From JARFUG01 sp050485365 (GTDB lineage Bacteria; Desulfobacterota; Desulfuromonadia; Desulfuromonadales; JACZKF01), in contig JBJHBH010000084.1 of the NCBI GenBank assembly GCA_050485365.1, positions 1-15,417 on the forward strand: DNA of 15,417 nt, in the 5' to 3' direction. Under the pieces are notes generated by a model that was given only the letters and a program-made list of their open reading frames with translations, searched no databases and had not been told where the DNA came from. Both the position numbers and the translations under genes were made by a program. Position 1 is the stretch's first letter. Each line of letters begins with the position of its first letter. This document shows, piece after piece, positions 1 to 8,420 of this stretch.

Positions 1-1
1 C

Positions 2-1465
2 GAGGAGGGGACCTTCGCCGCCGTCATCCCGCGCCTGGAGGCGCTGAAAGATCTGGGGATCACGGCGCTGGAGATCATGCCGGTGAGCCAGTTCCCCGGA
101 CGGCGCGGCTGGGGCTACGACGGCGTTCACCCTTTCGCCCCCCAGAACAGCTACGGCGGCCCCGAGGGGCTCAAGGACCTCGTAGACGCCTGCCATCTCC
201 ACGGCATGGCGGCGATCCTCGACGTCGTCTACAACCACATGGGACCCGAGGGGAACTACCTGCACGACTTCGGGCCGTACTTCACCGCCAAGTACCGCAC
301 CCCCTGGGGGGACGCCGTCAACATGGACGACGCCGGGAGCGACGAGGTCCGTCACTACTTCATCGAGAACATCCTCTTCTGGTTTCGCGAGTACCGCTTC
401 GACGCCCTGCGTCTCGACGCCACCGACCGCATCTACGACTTCTCGGCCACCCCCTTCCTGTTGGAGGCGGCCGAAGCGGTGCGCCGCTTCGAAAAAGAGA
501 GCGCACGGCGCTGCCTGCTCATCGCCGAGAACGACCTCAACGACCCACGCCTGCTGCACCCCCCCGAAAGGGGGGGATTCGGCCTCGACGGCCACTGGAG
601 CGACGACTTCCATCACGCCCTGCACACCCTGCTGACGGGCGAGGACAGCGGCTACTACGAGGACTTCGGCGCGCCCTCCGATCTGGCCAAAGCCTGCTCG
701 GACGTCTACGCCTACGACTGGCGCTACTCGCCCTACCGGGGGCACCGTCGCGGCGCCGGCGCCGCCGATCTGCCGGGCGGGCGCTTCGTCGTCTGCTCGC
801 AGAACCACGACCAGGTCGGCAACCGCATGTTCGGCCACCGCCTCAAAGAGCTGGCGGGATTCGAGGCGGCCAAGTGCGCTGCCGGCGCTACGCTCCTCTC
901 CCCCTTCGTGCCGCTGCTCTTCATGGGGGAGGAGTACGGCGAGGACGCCCCTTTCCTCTTCTTCGCCGATTTTCAGGACGAGGAGCTGCGCGAGGCGGTC
1001 CACCGCGGGCGCATCCGCGAATTCTCCGCCTTCAAGTGGCGCGGCGAGCCGCCCGACCCCCACGAGAGCGCCACCTTCGAAAGCTCTCGCCTCAACTGGG
1101 CGGCGCGTGAGGAGGGCGAGCACGCCGTCATGCTCGCCTGGTACCGGCACCTGCTGCGGCTGCGTCGCGATATCCCCGCGCTGGGGTGCGCCGACGCCGC
1201 AGAGCGTCGCGCCGGCTCCCTCGAACCGGAAAAGCTCGTCTGGGTTCATCGGCGGCGCGGCAACGCACAATCGCTCTTGCTCCTGAATTTCAACAGTGAG
1301 AAGATCGACATCCCCTTCCCCCTGTCCGAGGGGAGGTGGGAGAAGATCGCCGACTCCGCCGACGCCCGGTGGAGCGGCCCCGGCGCGACCCTCCCCCGAA
1401 GCGTCTCGCCCGAAGAGACGCTCACCATGGCGCCGACGAGCTGCGCGGCATTTATACGGCAGTAG
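2..1465 (+). CDS. treZ: Maltooligosyltrehalose trehalohydrolase, 5'-truncated by the window edge
   Basis: GH13-family enzyme that hydrolyses maltooligosyltrehalose to free trehalose and a shortened maltodextrin in the cytoplasm. It is the second step of the TreY/TreZ route. The frame is open from base 2 and carries the typical lead-in EIMPVSQFPG..GWGYDGV, so the ATG at 77 is an internal methionine and not the start. In order it shows region I DVVYNHMGPEG, the nucleophile Asp in FDALRLDA (codon 416-418), the general acid Glu in LIAENDLNDP (527-529) and the transition-state Asp in QNHDQVGNR (809-811). The family also needs an N-terminal beta-sandwich domain. About 110-120 residues, holding that domain and the start, lie upstream of the window. 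Some 487 residues are present, against roughly 600 for a full protein. The GH57 gene follows after 28 nt. Substitution by glycogen branching enzyme (close GH13 kin) is unlikely, given the TreZ-type motifs and the treY neighbour. Confidence 0.95.
   Translation, partial: EEGTFAAVIPRLEALKDLGITALEIMPVSQFPGRRGWGYDGVHPFAPQNSYGGPEGLKDLVDACHLHGMAAILDVVYNHMGPEGNYLHDFGPYFTAKYRTPWGDAVNMDDAGSDEVRHYFIENILFWFREYRFDALRLDATDRIYDFSATPFLLEAAEAVRRFEKESARRCLLIAENDLNDPRLLHPPERGGFGLDGHWSDDFHHALHTLLTGEDSGYYEDFGAPSDLAKACSDVYAYDWRYSPYRGHRRGAGAADLPGGRFVVCSQNHDQVGNRMFGHRLKELAGFEAAKCAAGATLLSPFVPLLFMGEEYGEDAPFLFFADFQDEELREAVHRGRIREFSAFKWRGEPPDPHESATFESSRLNWAAREEGEHAVMLAWYRHLLRLRRDIPALGCADAAERRAGSLEPEKLVWVHRRRGNAQSLLLLNFNSEKIDIPFPLSEGRWEKIADSADARWSGPGATLPRSVSPEETLTMAPTSCAAFIRQ
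559..576 (+). other. Perfect C7-GAAA-G7 hairpin inside treZ
   Basis: Seven C, the tetranucleotide GAAA, then seven G form a perfect 7-bp stem with a GNRA-type loop in the mRNA. It lies inside coding sequence for the peptide HPPERGGFG, a loop that TreZ proteins conserve in general form, so coding constraint may explain it. No regulatory role is shown. Confidence 0.4.
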
Positions 1466-1480
1466 CCGGAACCGAAATTC

Positions 1481-1485
1481 AGGAG
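1481..1485 (+). promoter_or_regulatory. Ribosome binding site of the GH57 gene
   Basis: AGGAG lies 8 nt before the ATG at 1494. It settles the start of the GH57 gene: the frame is open further upstream (from 1296), but that part overlaps treZ and has low-complexity, Arg/Pro-rich translation. The protein from 1494 begins with the family's N-terminal motif. Confidence 0.8.
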
Positions 1486-1493
1486 TCATCTTT

Positions 1494-3887
1494 ATGGACC
1501 GCTATCTGTGCATCCACGGCCACTTCTATCAGCCCCCGCGGGAAAACCCCTGGCTTGAGGATGTGGAATTCCAGGACTCCGCCTACCCGTACCACGATTG
1601 GAACGAGCGGATCACCGCCGAATGCTACGCCCCCAACAGCTCGGCCCGCATCCAGGACGACGAGGGTTACATCCTCGACATCGTCAACAACTACAGCCAG
1701 ATGAGCTTCAACATCGGCCCGACCCTGCTGTCGTGGATGGAGGCGAACGCTCCGTCCCCCTACAGGGCGATCCTCGAAGCCGACCGTCTGAGCCGCGAGC
1801 GCTTCTCCGGGCACGGCGCGGCCATGGCGCAGGCCTACGGCCACATGATCATGCCGCTGGCCAACAGCCGCGACAAGCGCACCCAGGTGCTCTGGGGGAT
1901 CCGCGACTTCCGGCACCGCTTCGGTCGAAAGCCCGAGGGGATGTGGCTCCCCGAGACGGCCGTCGATCTGGAGTCGCTCGACTTGATGGCCGAGCACGGA
2001 ATCAAGTTCACCGTCCTCGCCCCCTACCAGGCCCAGAGCGTTCGTCAGATCGGCAAGGAGAAGTGGCACGATGTGAGCGGCGGACGCATCGATCCGAAGC
2101 ACCCCTACCAGTGCACTCTGCCCTCCGGGCGCACCATCGCCATCTTCTTCTACGACGGCCCCGTCGCCCAGGAGGTCGCCTTCTCCGGAATGCTCAAGCG
2201 CGGCGAGGATTTCGCCACCCGCCTCGTCGGCACCTTCAGCGCCGAGCGCGCCCCGCAGCTCGTCCACATCGCCACCGACGGCGAAACCTACGGCCACCAC
2301 CACCGCTTCGGCGACATGGCGCTGGCCTACTGCCTGCGCTTCGTCGAGGAGCGTGGTCTGGCCAAGCTCACCGTCTACGGAGAGTATCTCAAGAAACACC
2401 CGCCGAAAATGGAGGTGGAGATCTACGAGAACACGAGCTGGAGCTGCGCCCACGGGGTGGAGCGCTGGCGCTCGGACTGCGGGTGCCGCATCGGCGGCGA
2501 CGGGTGGCATCAGCGCTGGCGCGCACCGGTGCGCGAAGCGATGGACTGGCTGCGCGACCGCCTCGCCCCCCTGTACGAGGAGCGCATGGGGCGCTTCGTC
2601 TCCGACCCCTGGAACGTGCGCGACGAGTACATCGAGGTCATTCTCGAGCGCGACCGCACCACCGACTTTCTGCGCCGGCACTGCCATCACGACCTCGACC
2701 CGGCCGAGACGACCGAGGCGCTGCGGCTTCTGGAGATGCAGCGTCAGGCGATGCTCATGTACACCAGCTGCGGCTGGTTCTTCGACGACGTGTCGGGGAT
2801 CGAGTCGACCCAGACCCTGTGCTATGCCGGGCGCGCGCTGCAGCTGGCCAACGACATCTGCGGCGTCGATCTCGAAGGGGAGTTTCTCGAACGCCTCGCC
2901 AAGGCGCCGAGCAACCTCCCCGAGTGGCGCGATGCGGCGCGCGTCTACGAGATCGCCGTCAAGCCGGTGCGGCTCGACCTGATGCGGGTGGCGGCCCACC
3001 ACGCCATCGCCTCGCTCTTTCACGAAGAAGAGATCGAGCGAAGGACCTACTGCTACAGCGCCGAGGACGAGACGCGCGAGCGCTTCAGCGCCGGAATGAT
3101 CCGTCTCTCCATCGGCCGCACCCGCATCCGCTCGGAGATCACCCGCAACGAAGGGCTCTTCAGCTACGCCGTGCTGCACCTGGGTGCCCAGAACCTCAAC
3201 GCCGGTCTGCGTCTGTGCGCCAACGGCGACGAAGAAGCGTTCGAGGCGATGAAGGCCGAGATCCGCGACGCCTTCGAGCGCAGCGAGATCCCCGAAATCG
3301 TGCGTCTGATGGATCATCATTTCGGCACCGACAACAACTACACCCTCTGGCACCTCTTCAAGGACGAGCAGCGTCGGGTCCTGCGCCAGGTCATGGCGAT
3401 CACCCTGGAAGACATCGACAACTCCTTCCGGGCGATCTTCAACAATCACTTCACCCTGGTGCGCTTTCTGCACGAAATCGGCGCCCCGATCCCCCGGGAG
3501 CTGGCGGTGCCGGTAGAGATCGCCCTGAGCTCGCGTCTGCGCGCCCTTCTGGAGGAGGGTGAGCCCGACCTCGGGCAGTTGCGGCGCCTTGGCGACGATG
3601 TGCGCAAGGTCGGCGCGCAGATCGACAAGGAGATGTCGAGCCGCCTCGCCGGCGAGTTGCTGGCCGGGCGCCTTGCCGAGCTCGCCCGCGCCCCCGACGA
3701 CGCCGAGATGCTCGGCTATCTGGGCGCGCTGCTCGAGATTTTCGAGGGGATGCCCTTCGAGATCAACCTGTGGGAGGCCCAGAACACCTACTTCTCCCTG
3801 TACCGCCCCGCCCTGTCGCGCCTGTCGGAAGAGAGCCTCGATCTCTTTCTCGATCTGGGGCGCAAGCTGCGGATCAAGGTCGATTGA
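1494..3887 (+). CDS. GH57 family glycoside hydrolase with DUF3536-type C-terminal region
   Basis: Predicted cytoplasmic alpha-glucan-active enzyme of 797 residues with no signal peptide. The N-terminal GH57 barrel opens with HGHFYQPPRENPW (His8, His10). It carries region 3 GMWLPE with probable nucleophile Glu154, and region 4 IATDGETYGHHH with probable acid/base Asp262. GH57 members are retaining enzymes that use this Glu/Asp pair. The second half (about 310-790) matches my memory of the DUF3536 type: SWSCAHGVERWRSDCGC at 315-331 and TSCGWFFDD near 424. Cys318, His320, Cys329 and Cys331 could bind a metal. AGGAG precedes the start. The stop overlaps the treY start as TGATG, so translation is probably coupled. 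Its place between treZ and treY suggests that it processes glycogen or maltodextrin for TreY, perhaps in place of TreX. The true reaction (amylase, debranching, branching or transferase) cannot be read from sequence. Confidence 0.9.
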   Translation: MDRYLCIHGHFYQPPRENPWLEDVEFQDSAYPYHDWNERITAECYAPNSSARIQDDEGYILDIVNNYSQMSFNIGPTLLSWMEANAPSPYRAILEADRLSRERFSGHGAAMAQAYGHMIMPLANSRDKRTQVLWGIRDFRHRFGRKPEGMWLPETAVDLESLDLMAEHGIKFTVLAPYQAQSVRQIGKEKWHDVSGGRIDPKHPYQCTLPSGRTIAIFFYDGPVAQEVAFSGMLKRGEDFATRLVGTFSAERAPQLVHIATDGETYGHHHRFGDMALAYCLRFVEERGLAKLTVYGEYLKKHPPKMEVEIYENTSWSCAHGVERWRSDCGCRIGGDGWHQRWRAPVREAMDWLRDRLAPLYEERMGRFVSDPWNVRDEYIEVILERDRTTDFLRRHCHHDLDPAETTEALRLLEMQRQAMLMYTSCGWFFDDVSGIESTQTLCYAGRALQLANDICGVDLEGEFLERLAKAPSNLPEWRDAARVYEIAVKPVRLDLMRVAAHHAIASLFHEEEIERRTYCYSAEDETRERFSAGMIRLSIGRTRIRSEITRNEGLFSYAVLHLGAQNLNAGLRLCANGDEEAFEAMKAEIRDAFERSEIPEIVRLMDHHFGTDNNYTLWHLFKDEQRRVLRQVMAITLEDIDNSFRAIFNNHFTLVRFLHEIGAPIPRELAVPVEIALSSRLRALLEEGEPDLGQLRRLGDDVRKVGAQIDKEMSSRLAGELLAGRLAELARAPDDAEMLGYLGALLEIFEGMPFEINLWEAQNTYFSLYRPALSRLSEESLDLFLDLGRKLRIKVD
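3876..3879 (+). promoter_or_regulatory. Probable ribosome binding site of treY
   Basis: AAGG lies 7 nt before the treY ATG, inside the last codons of the GH57 gene. It is short, so reinitiation from the overlapping stop codon probably contributes. It supports the start at 3887 over the upstream in-frame codon at 3770, whose leader translates as unrelated sequence within the GH57 gene. Confidence 0.5.
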
Positions 3888-6667
3888 TGCGAATCCCCAG
3901 GGCGACGTACCGCATCCAGTTCACCCCCGAATTCGGATTCGAACAGGCGCACCGCATCCTCGACTATCTGCAGGATCTGGGGATCTCGGACATCTACGCC
4001 TCCCCGATCTTTCACGCCCGCTCGGGGAGCAATCACGGCTACGACGTCGTCAACCCCAACGCCCTGAACCCCGAGCTCGGCACCGCCCAGAGCTTCGAAG
4101 CGCTCAGTGACGCCATCCGCGAAAAAGAGATGGGGTGGCTGCAGGACATCGTCCCCAACCACATGGCCGTCGACCACGCCAACCCCTACCTCGTCGACGT
4201 GCTGGAGAACGGCCCTTCCTCGCGCTACTATCACTTCTTCGACATCGTGTGGGACCACTTCTACGACATCCTGCACAACCGCCTGCTGGTCCCCGTTCTC
4301 GGCAGCTTCTACGGCGAGGCCCTGGAAAAAGGGGAGCTTCGTCTCGTCTACGACGAGGAGGGGTTCTCGGTCAACTACTTCACCCTGCGCTTCGCGCTGC
4401 GCATCGAGTCGTACCGCACCCTGCTGACGCCGTGCCAGGAAGAGCTTCGCGACGAGCTCGGCGAAGAGAGCCCCGACTACGTCCAGCTTCTCGGCGTCCT
4501 CTACGTTCTGGAGACGCTGCGCACCGCCGAGGGCGACCTCGACCGCTACAACCAGATCAAGTTCATCAAGAACGCCCTGTGGAACCTCTACCGCAAGAAC
4601 CGCACGGTGCGCAAAAAGATCGACGATCTGGTCGCCCTGCACAACGGCACCCCCGGCGACAAGGAGAGCTTCACCCCCCTCGACACCCTTTTGGCCGAGC
4701 AGAATTTTCGCCTCTCCTTCTGGAAGGTCGCCTCCGAGGAGATCAACTACCGGCGCTTCTTCAGCATCAACGACCTGATCTCGCTGCGCGCCGAGCGCAG
4801 CGACGTCTTCGATCAGACGCACCGGATGGTGCTGGATCTGGCGCGTCAGGGGCGCTTCACGGGGCTTCGCATCGACCACATCGACGGGCTGTGCGACCCC
4901 GCCGGCTACCTGCAGCGGCTGCGCGAGGAGCTCGGCGACATCTACCTGGTGGTGGAGAAGATCGTCGAGCCCGACGAGCCCCTCCCCCCCTGGCCCGTCG
5001 AGGGGACGACGGGGTACGAATTCATGAACCGCGTCGCCGGGGTCTTGTGCCGCAAAAAGAGCCAGAAGGCCTTCGCCCGCCTCTACGGCTCCTTCACCGG
5101 CCTGGACGACGATTACGAGGAGCTCGTCTACGAAAAGAAGAAGCTCATCGTCGAGCGCCACATGATGGGGGACATCAACAACCTGTCCCACATCCTCAAG
5201 GACATCGCCGGCCGCCACCGCTACGGCAGCGATATCACCATGTACGGCCTTCGGCGATCGCTCATCGAGATCATGGCCTTCTTCCCCGTCTACCGAAGCT
5301 ACTTCCGGCTTGACGAGGGGCGCGAGACCGATCGCCGATACGTGCGCCGCGCCATCCACTTGGCCCGGGAGAAGAATCCCGGGCTCGCCAACGAGTTCCG
5401 CTATCTGGAAAAAATCCTCCTGCTCGACTTCGACGATTTCCTGCCGCAGGAGGAGAAGAGCCAATGGCTGCACTTCATCATGCGCTTTCAGCAGTTCACC
5501 GGGCCGCTGATGGCCAAGGGGTTCGAGGACACCCTGCTCTACGTCTTCAACCCACTGCTTTCGCTCAACGAGGTCGGCGGCTCGCCCGATCGCTTCGGCT
5601 TCACCCGCGAGGAGTTCCACACCTACCAGAAGCGCCGCGCCGCCGAGTGGCCCCACGCCCTGAGCGCCACGGCGACCCACGACACCAAGCGCGGCGAGGA
5701 CGTGCGCGCGCGCTTGAACGTCCTCACCGAGATCCCCCAGGAGTGGGGGCGCCACATCAAGAGCTGGAGCCGCATCAACCGCCCCCACAAGGGGCGCGTC
5801 GGCCGACGCAAGATGCCCTCGGCCAATGACGAGTATTTCCTCTACCAGACGCTGCTCGGGACGTGGCCCTTCGGCGACTTCGACCGCTGCGCCTACCTTG
5901 AGCGTCTGCGCGAATACGCCGTCAAGGCGGTGCGCGAGGCCAAGGTGCACACCGCCTGGATCAAGCCGGACCAGGAATACGAGCAGACCTACCTCGACTT
6001 CATCGAGAAGATTCTCGCCGACGAGGCGTTCCTGCAGGAGTTTCTCCCGTTCCAGAGGCGCATCGCCGGCTTCGGCATCGTCAACTCCCTCTCGCAGATC
6101 CTGCTCAAGCTCGCCGCGCCCGGCGTCCCCGACATCTATCAGGGGACCGAGCTGTGGGACTTCTCCCTCGTCGATCCCGACAACCGCCGACCCGTCGATT
6201 TCGAGCACCGCCGCCGCGTCCTGGCGCAGCTCGAAACCGCGGCCGAAGCGAACCTCGCCGGATTGCTCGAAGAGCTGCTGCACACTGCGCACGACGGCCG
6301 CATCAAGCTCTATCTCCTCTGGCGGGCGCTGTGCCTGCGGCGGCGCCTTGCACCCCTCTTTGAAAAAGGGGACTACCTCCCCCTGGCGGCCAAAGGCGCC
6401 CGTGCCGAGCATCTCGTCGCCTTCGTCCGCCGGCACGACGAGGGGCAGATCGCCACGCTGGCGCCGCGCTTCCCCGCCACCCTCGACCCGCAAGGGGGGT
6501 GGCCCCTGGGGGAGATCTGGGCGGAGACGGAGCTTCTCTTCCCTCCCCAGAGCGCCGGGACGTGGCGCGACGCCTTCACCGGACGGGAAGTCGTGGTCCC
6601 GGAGAGGTGTCCTCTCGCCGAGCTGCTCGCACACTTCCCCGTGGCGCTGCTGGAAAAAGTCGGCTAG
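3887..6667 (+). CDS. treY: Maltooligosyltrehalose synthase
   Basis: GH13 intramolecular transglucosylase of 926 residues. It converts the reducing-end alpha-1,4 bond of a maltodextrin to the alpha,alpha-1,1 bond of maltooligosyltrehalose, the substrate of TreZ. The start MRIPRATYRIQF and the stretch DIYASPIFHARSGSNHGYDV are hallmarks of TreY. Catalytic regions are in order: DIVPNHMA (87-94), GLRIDHIDGL with nucleophile Asp330, VVEKI with acid Glu357, and TATHDTKR with Asp599. GVPDIYQGTELWDFSLVDPDNRR follows in the last third, and the C-terminal part holds the family motif LFEKGDYLPL (residues about 823-832). Length lies at the upper end for the family, which has a large helical insertion in the barrel. 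The gene is complete and is the last of the treZ-GH57-treY operon. The cytoplasmic product probably serves osmoprotection or carbon storage turnover, which is a role inferred from the pathway. Confidence 0.97.
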   Translation: MRIPRATYRIQFTPEFGFEQAHRILDYLQDLGISDIYASPIFHARSGSNHGYDVVNPNALNPELGTAQSFEALSDAIREKEMGWLQDIVPNHMAVDHANPYLVDVLENGPSSRYYHFFDIVWDHFYDILHNRLLVPVLGSFYGEALEKGELRLVYDEEGFSVNYFTLRFALRIESYRTLLTPCQEELRDELGEESPDYVQLLGVLYVLETLRTAEGDLDRYNQIKFIKNALWNLYRKNRTVRKKIDDLVALHNGTPGDKESFTPLDTLLAEQNFRLSFWKVASEEINYRRFFSINDLISLRAERSDVFDQTHRMVLDLARQGRFTGLRIDHIDGLCDPAGYLQRLREELGDIYLVVEKIVEPDEPLPPWPVEGTTGYEFMNRVAGVLCRKKSQKAFARLYGSFTGLDDDYEELVYEKKKLIVERHMMGDINNLSHILKDIAGRHRYGSDITMYGLRRSLIEIMAFFPVYRSYFRLDEGRETDRRYVRRAIHLAREKNPGLANEFRYLEKILLLDFDDFLPQEEKSQWLHFIMRFQQFTGPLMAKGFEDTLLYVFNPLLSLNEVGGSPDRFGFTREEFHTYQKRRAAEWPHALSATATHDTKRGEDVRARLNVLTEIPQEWGRHIKSWSRINRPHKGRVGRRKMPSANDEYFLYQTLLGTWPFGDFDRCAYLERLREYAVKAVREAKVHTAWIKPDQEYEQTYLDFIEKILADEAFLQEFLPFQRRIAGFGIVNSLSQILLKLAAPGVPDIYQGTELWDFSLVDPDNRRPVDFEHRRRVLAQLETAAEANLAGLLEELLHTAHDGRIKLYLLWRALCLRRRLAPLFEKGDYLPLAAKGARAEHLVAFVRRHDEGQIATLAPRFPATLDPQGGWPLGEIWAETELLFPPQSAGTWRDAFTGREVVVPERCPLAELLAHFPVALLEKVG

Positions 6668-6794
6668 CGCGCCGATGCTGGGACCCCCTGCCCGACGAAA
6701 AACAGCTGCGTATTCCCTTGCCCAGCGCCCGCCCTCTCTGCTAATTTTACCTTCATGAGACCTTTCGGCTGCGCACCGGCGTGACACGTTCGTT
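6668..6794 (+). other. Intergenic region between treY and the kinase gene
   Basis: This is the longest non-coding stretch in the window (127 nt). It contains an AT-richer patch near 6741-6750, where a promoter for the downstream pair may sit. I find no stem followed by a T-run, so no clear intrinsic terminator for the treY operon. There is no strong Shine-Dalgarno sequence before the kinase ATG at 6795. Confidence 0.6.
6718..6747 (+). promoter_or_regulatory. Weak candidate sigma-70 promoter for the kinase-propeller pair
   Basis: TTGCCC (6718-6723) and TAATTT (6742-6747) are separated by 18 nt. The -35 matches the consensus at four of six positions and the -10 at three of six. It is the only AT-rich patch in the gap and lies about 48 nt before the start codon. 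The match is poor enough to be chance. Confidence 0.25.
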
Positions 6795-8420
6795 ATGAAG
6801 CTCTTCTCGCGGCTCCCCATCACACAGAAGCTCACGCTGATCATCATGGTTGCGTGCACCCTGGTGCTCATCCTCTCTTCGGGGGCCTTCGTCGTCGCCG
6901 AGGTCCTCTCCTTCCGCCGCGACTCGGTGGGCCAGCTCTCCTCCACCGCCCGGATTCTCGCTGCGGGGAGCCGCCTTCCGCTGACCTTCAACGAATTTCG
7001 CACCATACAGGATTCGCTGCACGCGCTGGAGGCCGAGCGCAACATCGTGCTGGCCATCATCTTCGACGGCGCCCTTCAGCCCACGGCGCGCTACCTCAAG
7101 GAAGGCGAAAGCCTCGCGCGCCACAGCGCCTACAGCGAGGCGCTTTCGGAGAAGCTCTCGAACGCCCTGGCCAACGGTGAGGCGGCCCACTTCTTCAGCG
7201 CCACCCATCTCGACCTCATCCTGCCGGTCTACAACGCCGGCGAGCAGGTCGGGGCGATCTACCTGCGCGCCGACCAGACCCTTCTGCGCGCGCAGCTTCT
7301 GCGCATGGCGACCGGCGCGATGCTCGTTGCGGGGGCGTGCATCTTCATCGCCTTTTTCCTCTCCTCCTACCTGCAGCGCCTCATCTCGCGCCCCATCCTG
7401 CACCTGACAGAGCGGATGAGGCGCATCGGCGCATCGAACGACTTCAGCCTGCGGGCCGAGAAGGAAACCGAGGACGAAATCGGCCTTCTCATCGACGGTT
7501 TCAACAACATGCTCACCCAGATCGAGAGCCGCGACCGCCAGCTCGAGGCGCACCGCCACACCCTCGAAGACCAGGTGCGGGAGCGCACCACCGAGCTGCA
7601 GCGCAGCAACGAGAAGCTCAGCCTCGCCATGGGCCAGCTCGCCGAGGCGAAGGAGGCGGCCGAGGCGGCCACCGAAGCCAAGTCGCTCTTTCTGGCGAAC
7701 ATGAGCCACGAGATCCGCACCCCCATGGTCGGCGTCCTCGGCATGACCGAGCTGCTGCTGCGCAGCGATCTCGCCCCGGGGCAGATGCGGATGGCCGAGA
7801 CGGTCTACCGCTCGGGGGAGTCTTTGGTGGCGATCCTCAACGACATCCTCGACTTCTCCAAGATCGAGGCGGGCAAGCTCAAGCTCGAGTCGATCGCCTT
7901 CGATCTGTACGACACCATCGAGCAGGCCGTCACCCTGCTGGGCGAAAAAGCGCTCTCGAAGAATTTGGAGCTCGTGCTCGATTACGATCCGGCGCTGGGG
8001 CGCGAGGTGGTCGGCGACCCGGCGCGGCTGCGCCAGATCGTTCTGAACCTTGTGAGCAACGCCATCAAATTCACCGACACAGGCGCCGTCGTCGTTCGGG
8101 TCCGCCGCGAGACGCACCCCCCCTCGTCGCTGCGGATCGAAGTGAGCGACACCGGCATCGGCATCGATCCGGCGGCGCAGGCCCGGATCTTCGAGACCTT
8201 CTCCCAGGCCGACAACTCCACCTCGCGCCACTACGGCGGCACGGGGCTCGGGCTCGCCATCGTGCGGGAGTTGGTGCTGCTGATGGGGGGGGAGATCGGG
8301 GTCGAGAGCTACCCCGAGAAGGGATCGACCTTCCGGGTCGTGCTGCCTCTGGCACCGGCCGATCCGGAAGACGCGGGGACGGTTGAGAACGCCCCGGCTC
8401 CCATCGGGGCCGCGCCGTGA
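6795..8420 (+). CDS. Membrane sensor histidine kinase with CHASE8-like periplasmic domain, no receiver domain
   Basis: Signal-transducing kinase of 541 residues in the inner membrane. Transmembrane helix 1 spans about 13-38. A periplasmic sensor follows whose pattern (STARILAAGSRLPLTFN ... NIVLAIIFDG ... ARY) resembles CHASE8. Helix 2 is at about 172-195. HAMP (about 196-248) and a coiled coil (about 247-298, starting after FNNMLTQIESRD) come next. HisKA has the phosphoacceptor His305 in FLANMSHEIRTPM. HATPase_c has an N box with Asn422 (NLVSNAIKF), a G1 box DTGIGI (452-457) and a G2 box GGTGLGLAI (481-489). Kinases of this build are often hybrids with receiver domains. This one ends in a 25-residue Ala/Pro-rich tail, and no response regulator is encoded nearby, so its partner is elsewhere. 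The ATG is the only credible start (an in-frame stop lies at 6756), though its ribosome site is weak. The next gene overlaps by 4 nt. Signal unknown. Confidence 0.93.
   Translation: MKLFSRLPITQKLTLIIMVACTLVLILSSGAFVVAEVLSFRRDSVGQLSSTARILAAGSRLPLTFNEFRTIQDSLHALEAERNIVLAIIFDGALQPTARYLKEGESLARHSAYSEALSEKLSNALANGEAAHFFSATHLDLILPVYNAGEQVGAIYLRADQTLLRAQLLRMATGAMLVAGACIFIAFFLSSYLQRLISRPILHLTERMRRIGASNDFSLRAEKETEDEIGLLIDGFNNMLTQIESRDRQLEAHRHTLEDQVRERTTELQRSNEKLSLAMGQLAEAKEAAEAATEAKSLFLANMSHEIRTPMVGVLGMTELLLRSDLAPGQMRMAETVYRSGESLVAILNDILDFSKIEAGKLKLESIAFDLYDTIEQAVTLLGEKALSKNLELVLDYDPALGREVVGDPARLRQIVLNLVSNAIKFTDTGAVVVRVRRETHPPSSLRIEVSDTGIGIDPAAQARIFETFSQADNSTSRHYGGTGLGLAIVRELVLLMGGEIGVESYPEKGSTFRVVLPLAPADPEDAGTVENAPAPIGAAP

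Noticed and set aside
77..1465. treZ starting at the ATG at 77
   Set aside because: The frame is open upstream with conserved family sequence, and this Met is within the internal motif IMPVSQFPG; the gene is cut by the window edge.
1479..3473. Long open frame on the minus strand opposite the GH57 gene (664 codons)
   Set aside because: Antisense frame kept open by high GC content and codon bias; the translation is Val/Gly/Leu-rich with no domain, and the + strand has a clear GH57 protein.
6350..6371. Imperfect hairpin CCCCTCTTTGAAAAAGGGG in treY, resembling dispersed CCCC-TTT-GAAA-AAA-GGGG intergenic repeats
   Set aside because: It lies in frame in the conserved TreY motif LFEKGDYLPL and has a mismatch; coding constraint explains it and no second copy is in the window.
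6677..6726. Inverted repeat GCTGGG ... CCCAGC after treY as a terminator
   Set aside because: Loop of 38 nt, 6-bp stem and no T-run; too weak to call.
6755..6784. Nine-residue reading frame (MRPFGCAPA) ending 10 nt before the kinase start, as a possible leader peptide
   Set aside because: No ribosome site and no attenuator-like hairpins; frames of this size are expected by chance.
3788..7060. Very long minus-strand open frame opposite treY (1090 codons), continuing into the kinase gene
   Set aside because: Same GC-driven shadow effect; it spans the treY-kinase gap and has no recognisable motif, while TreY is unmistakable on the + strand.
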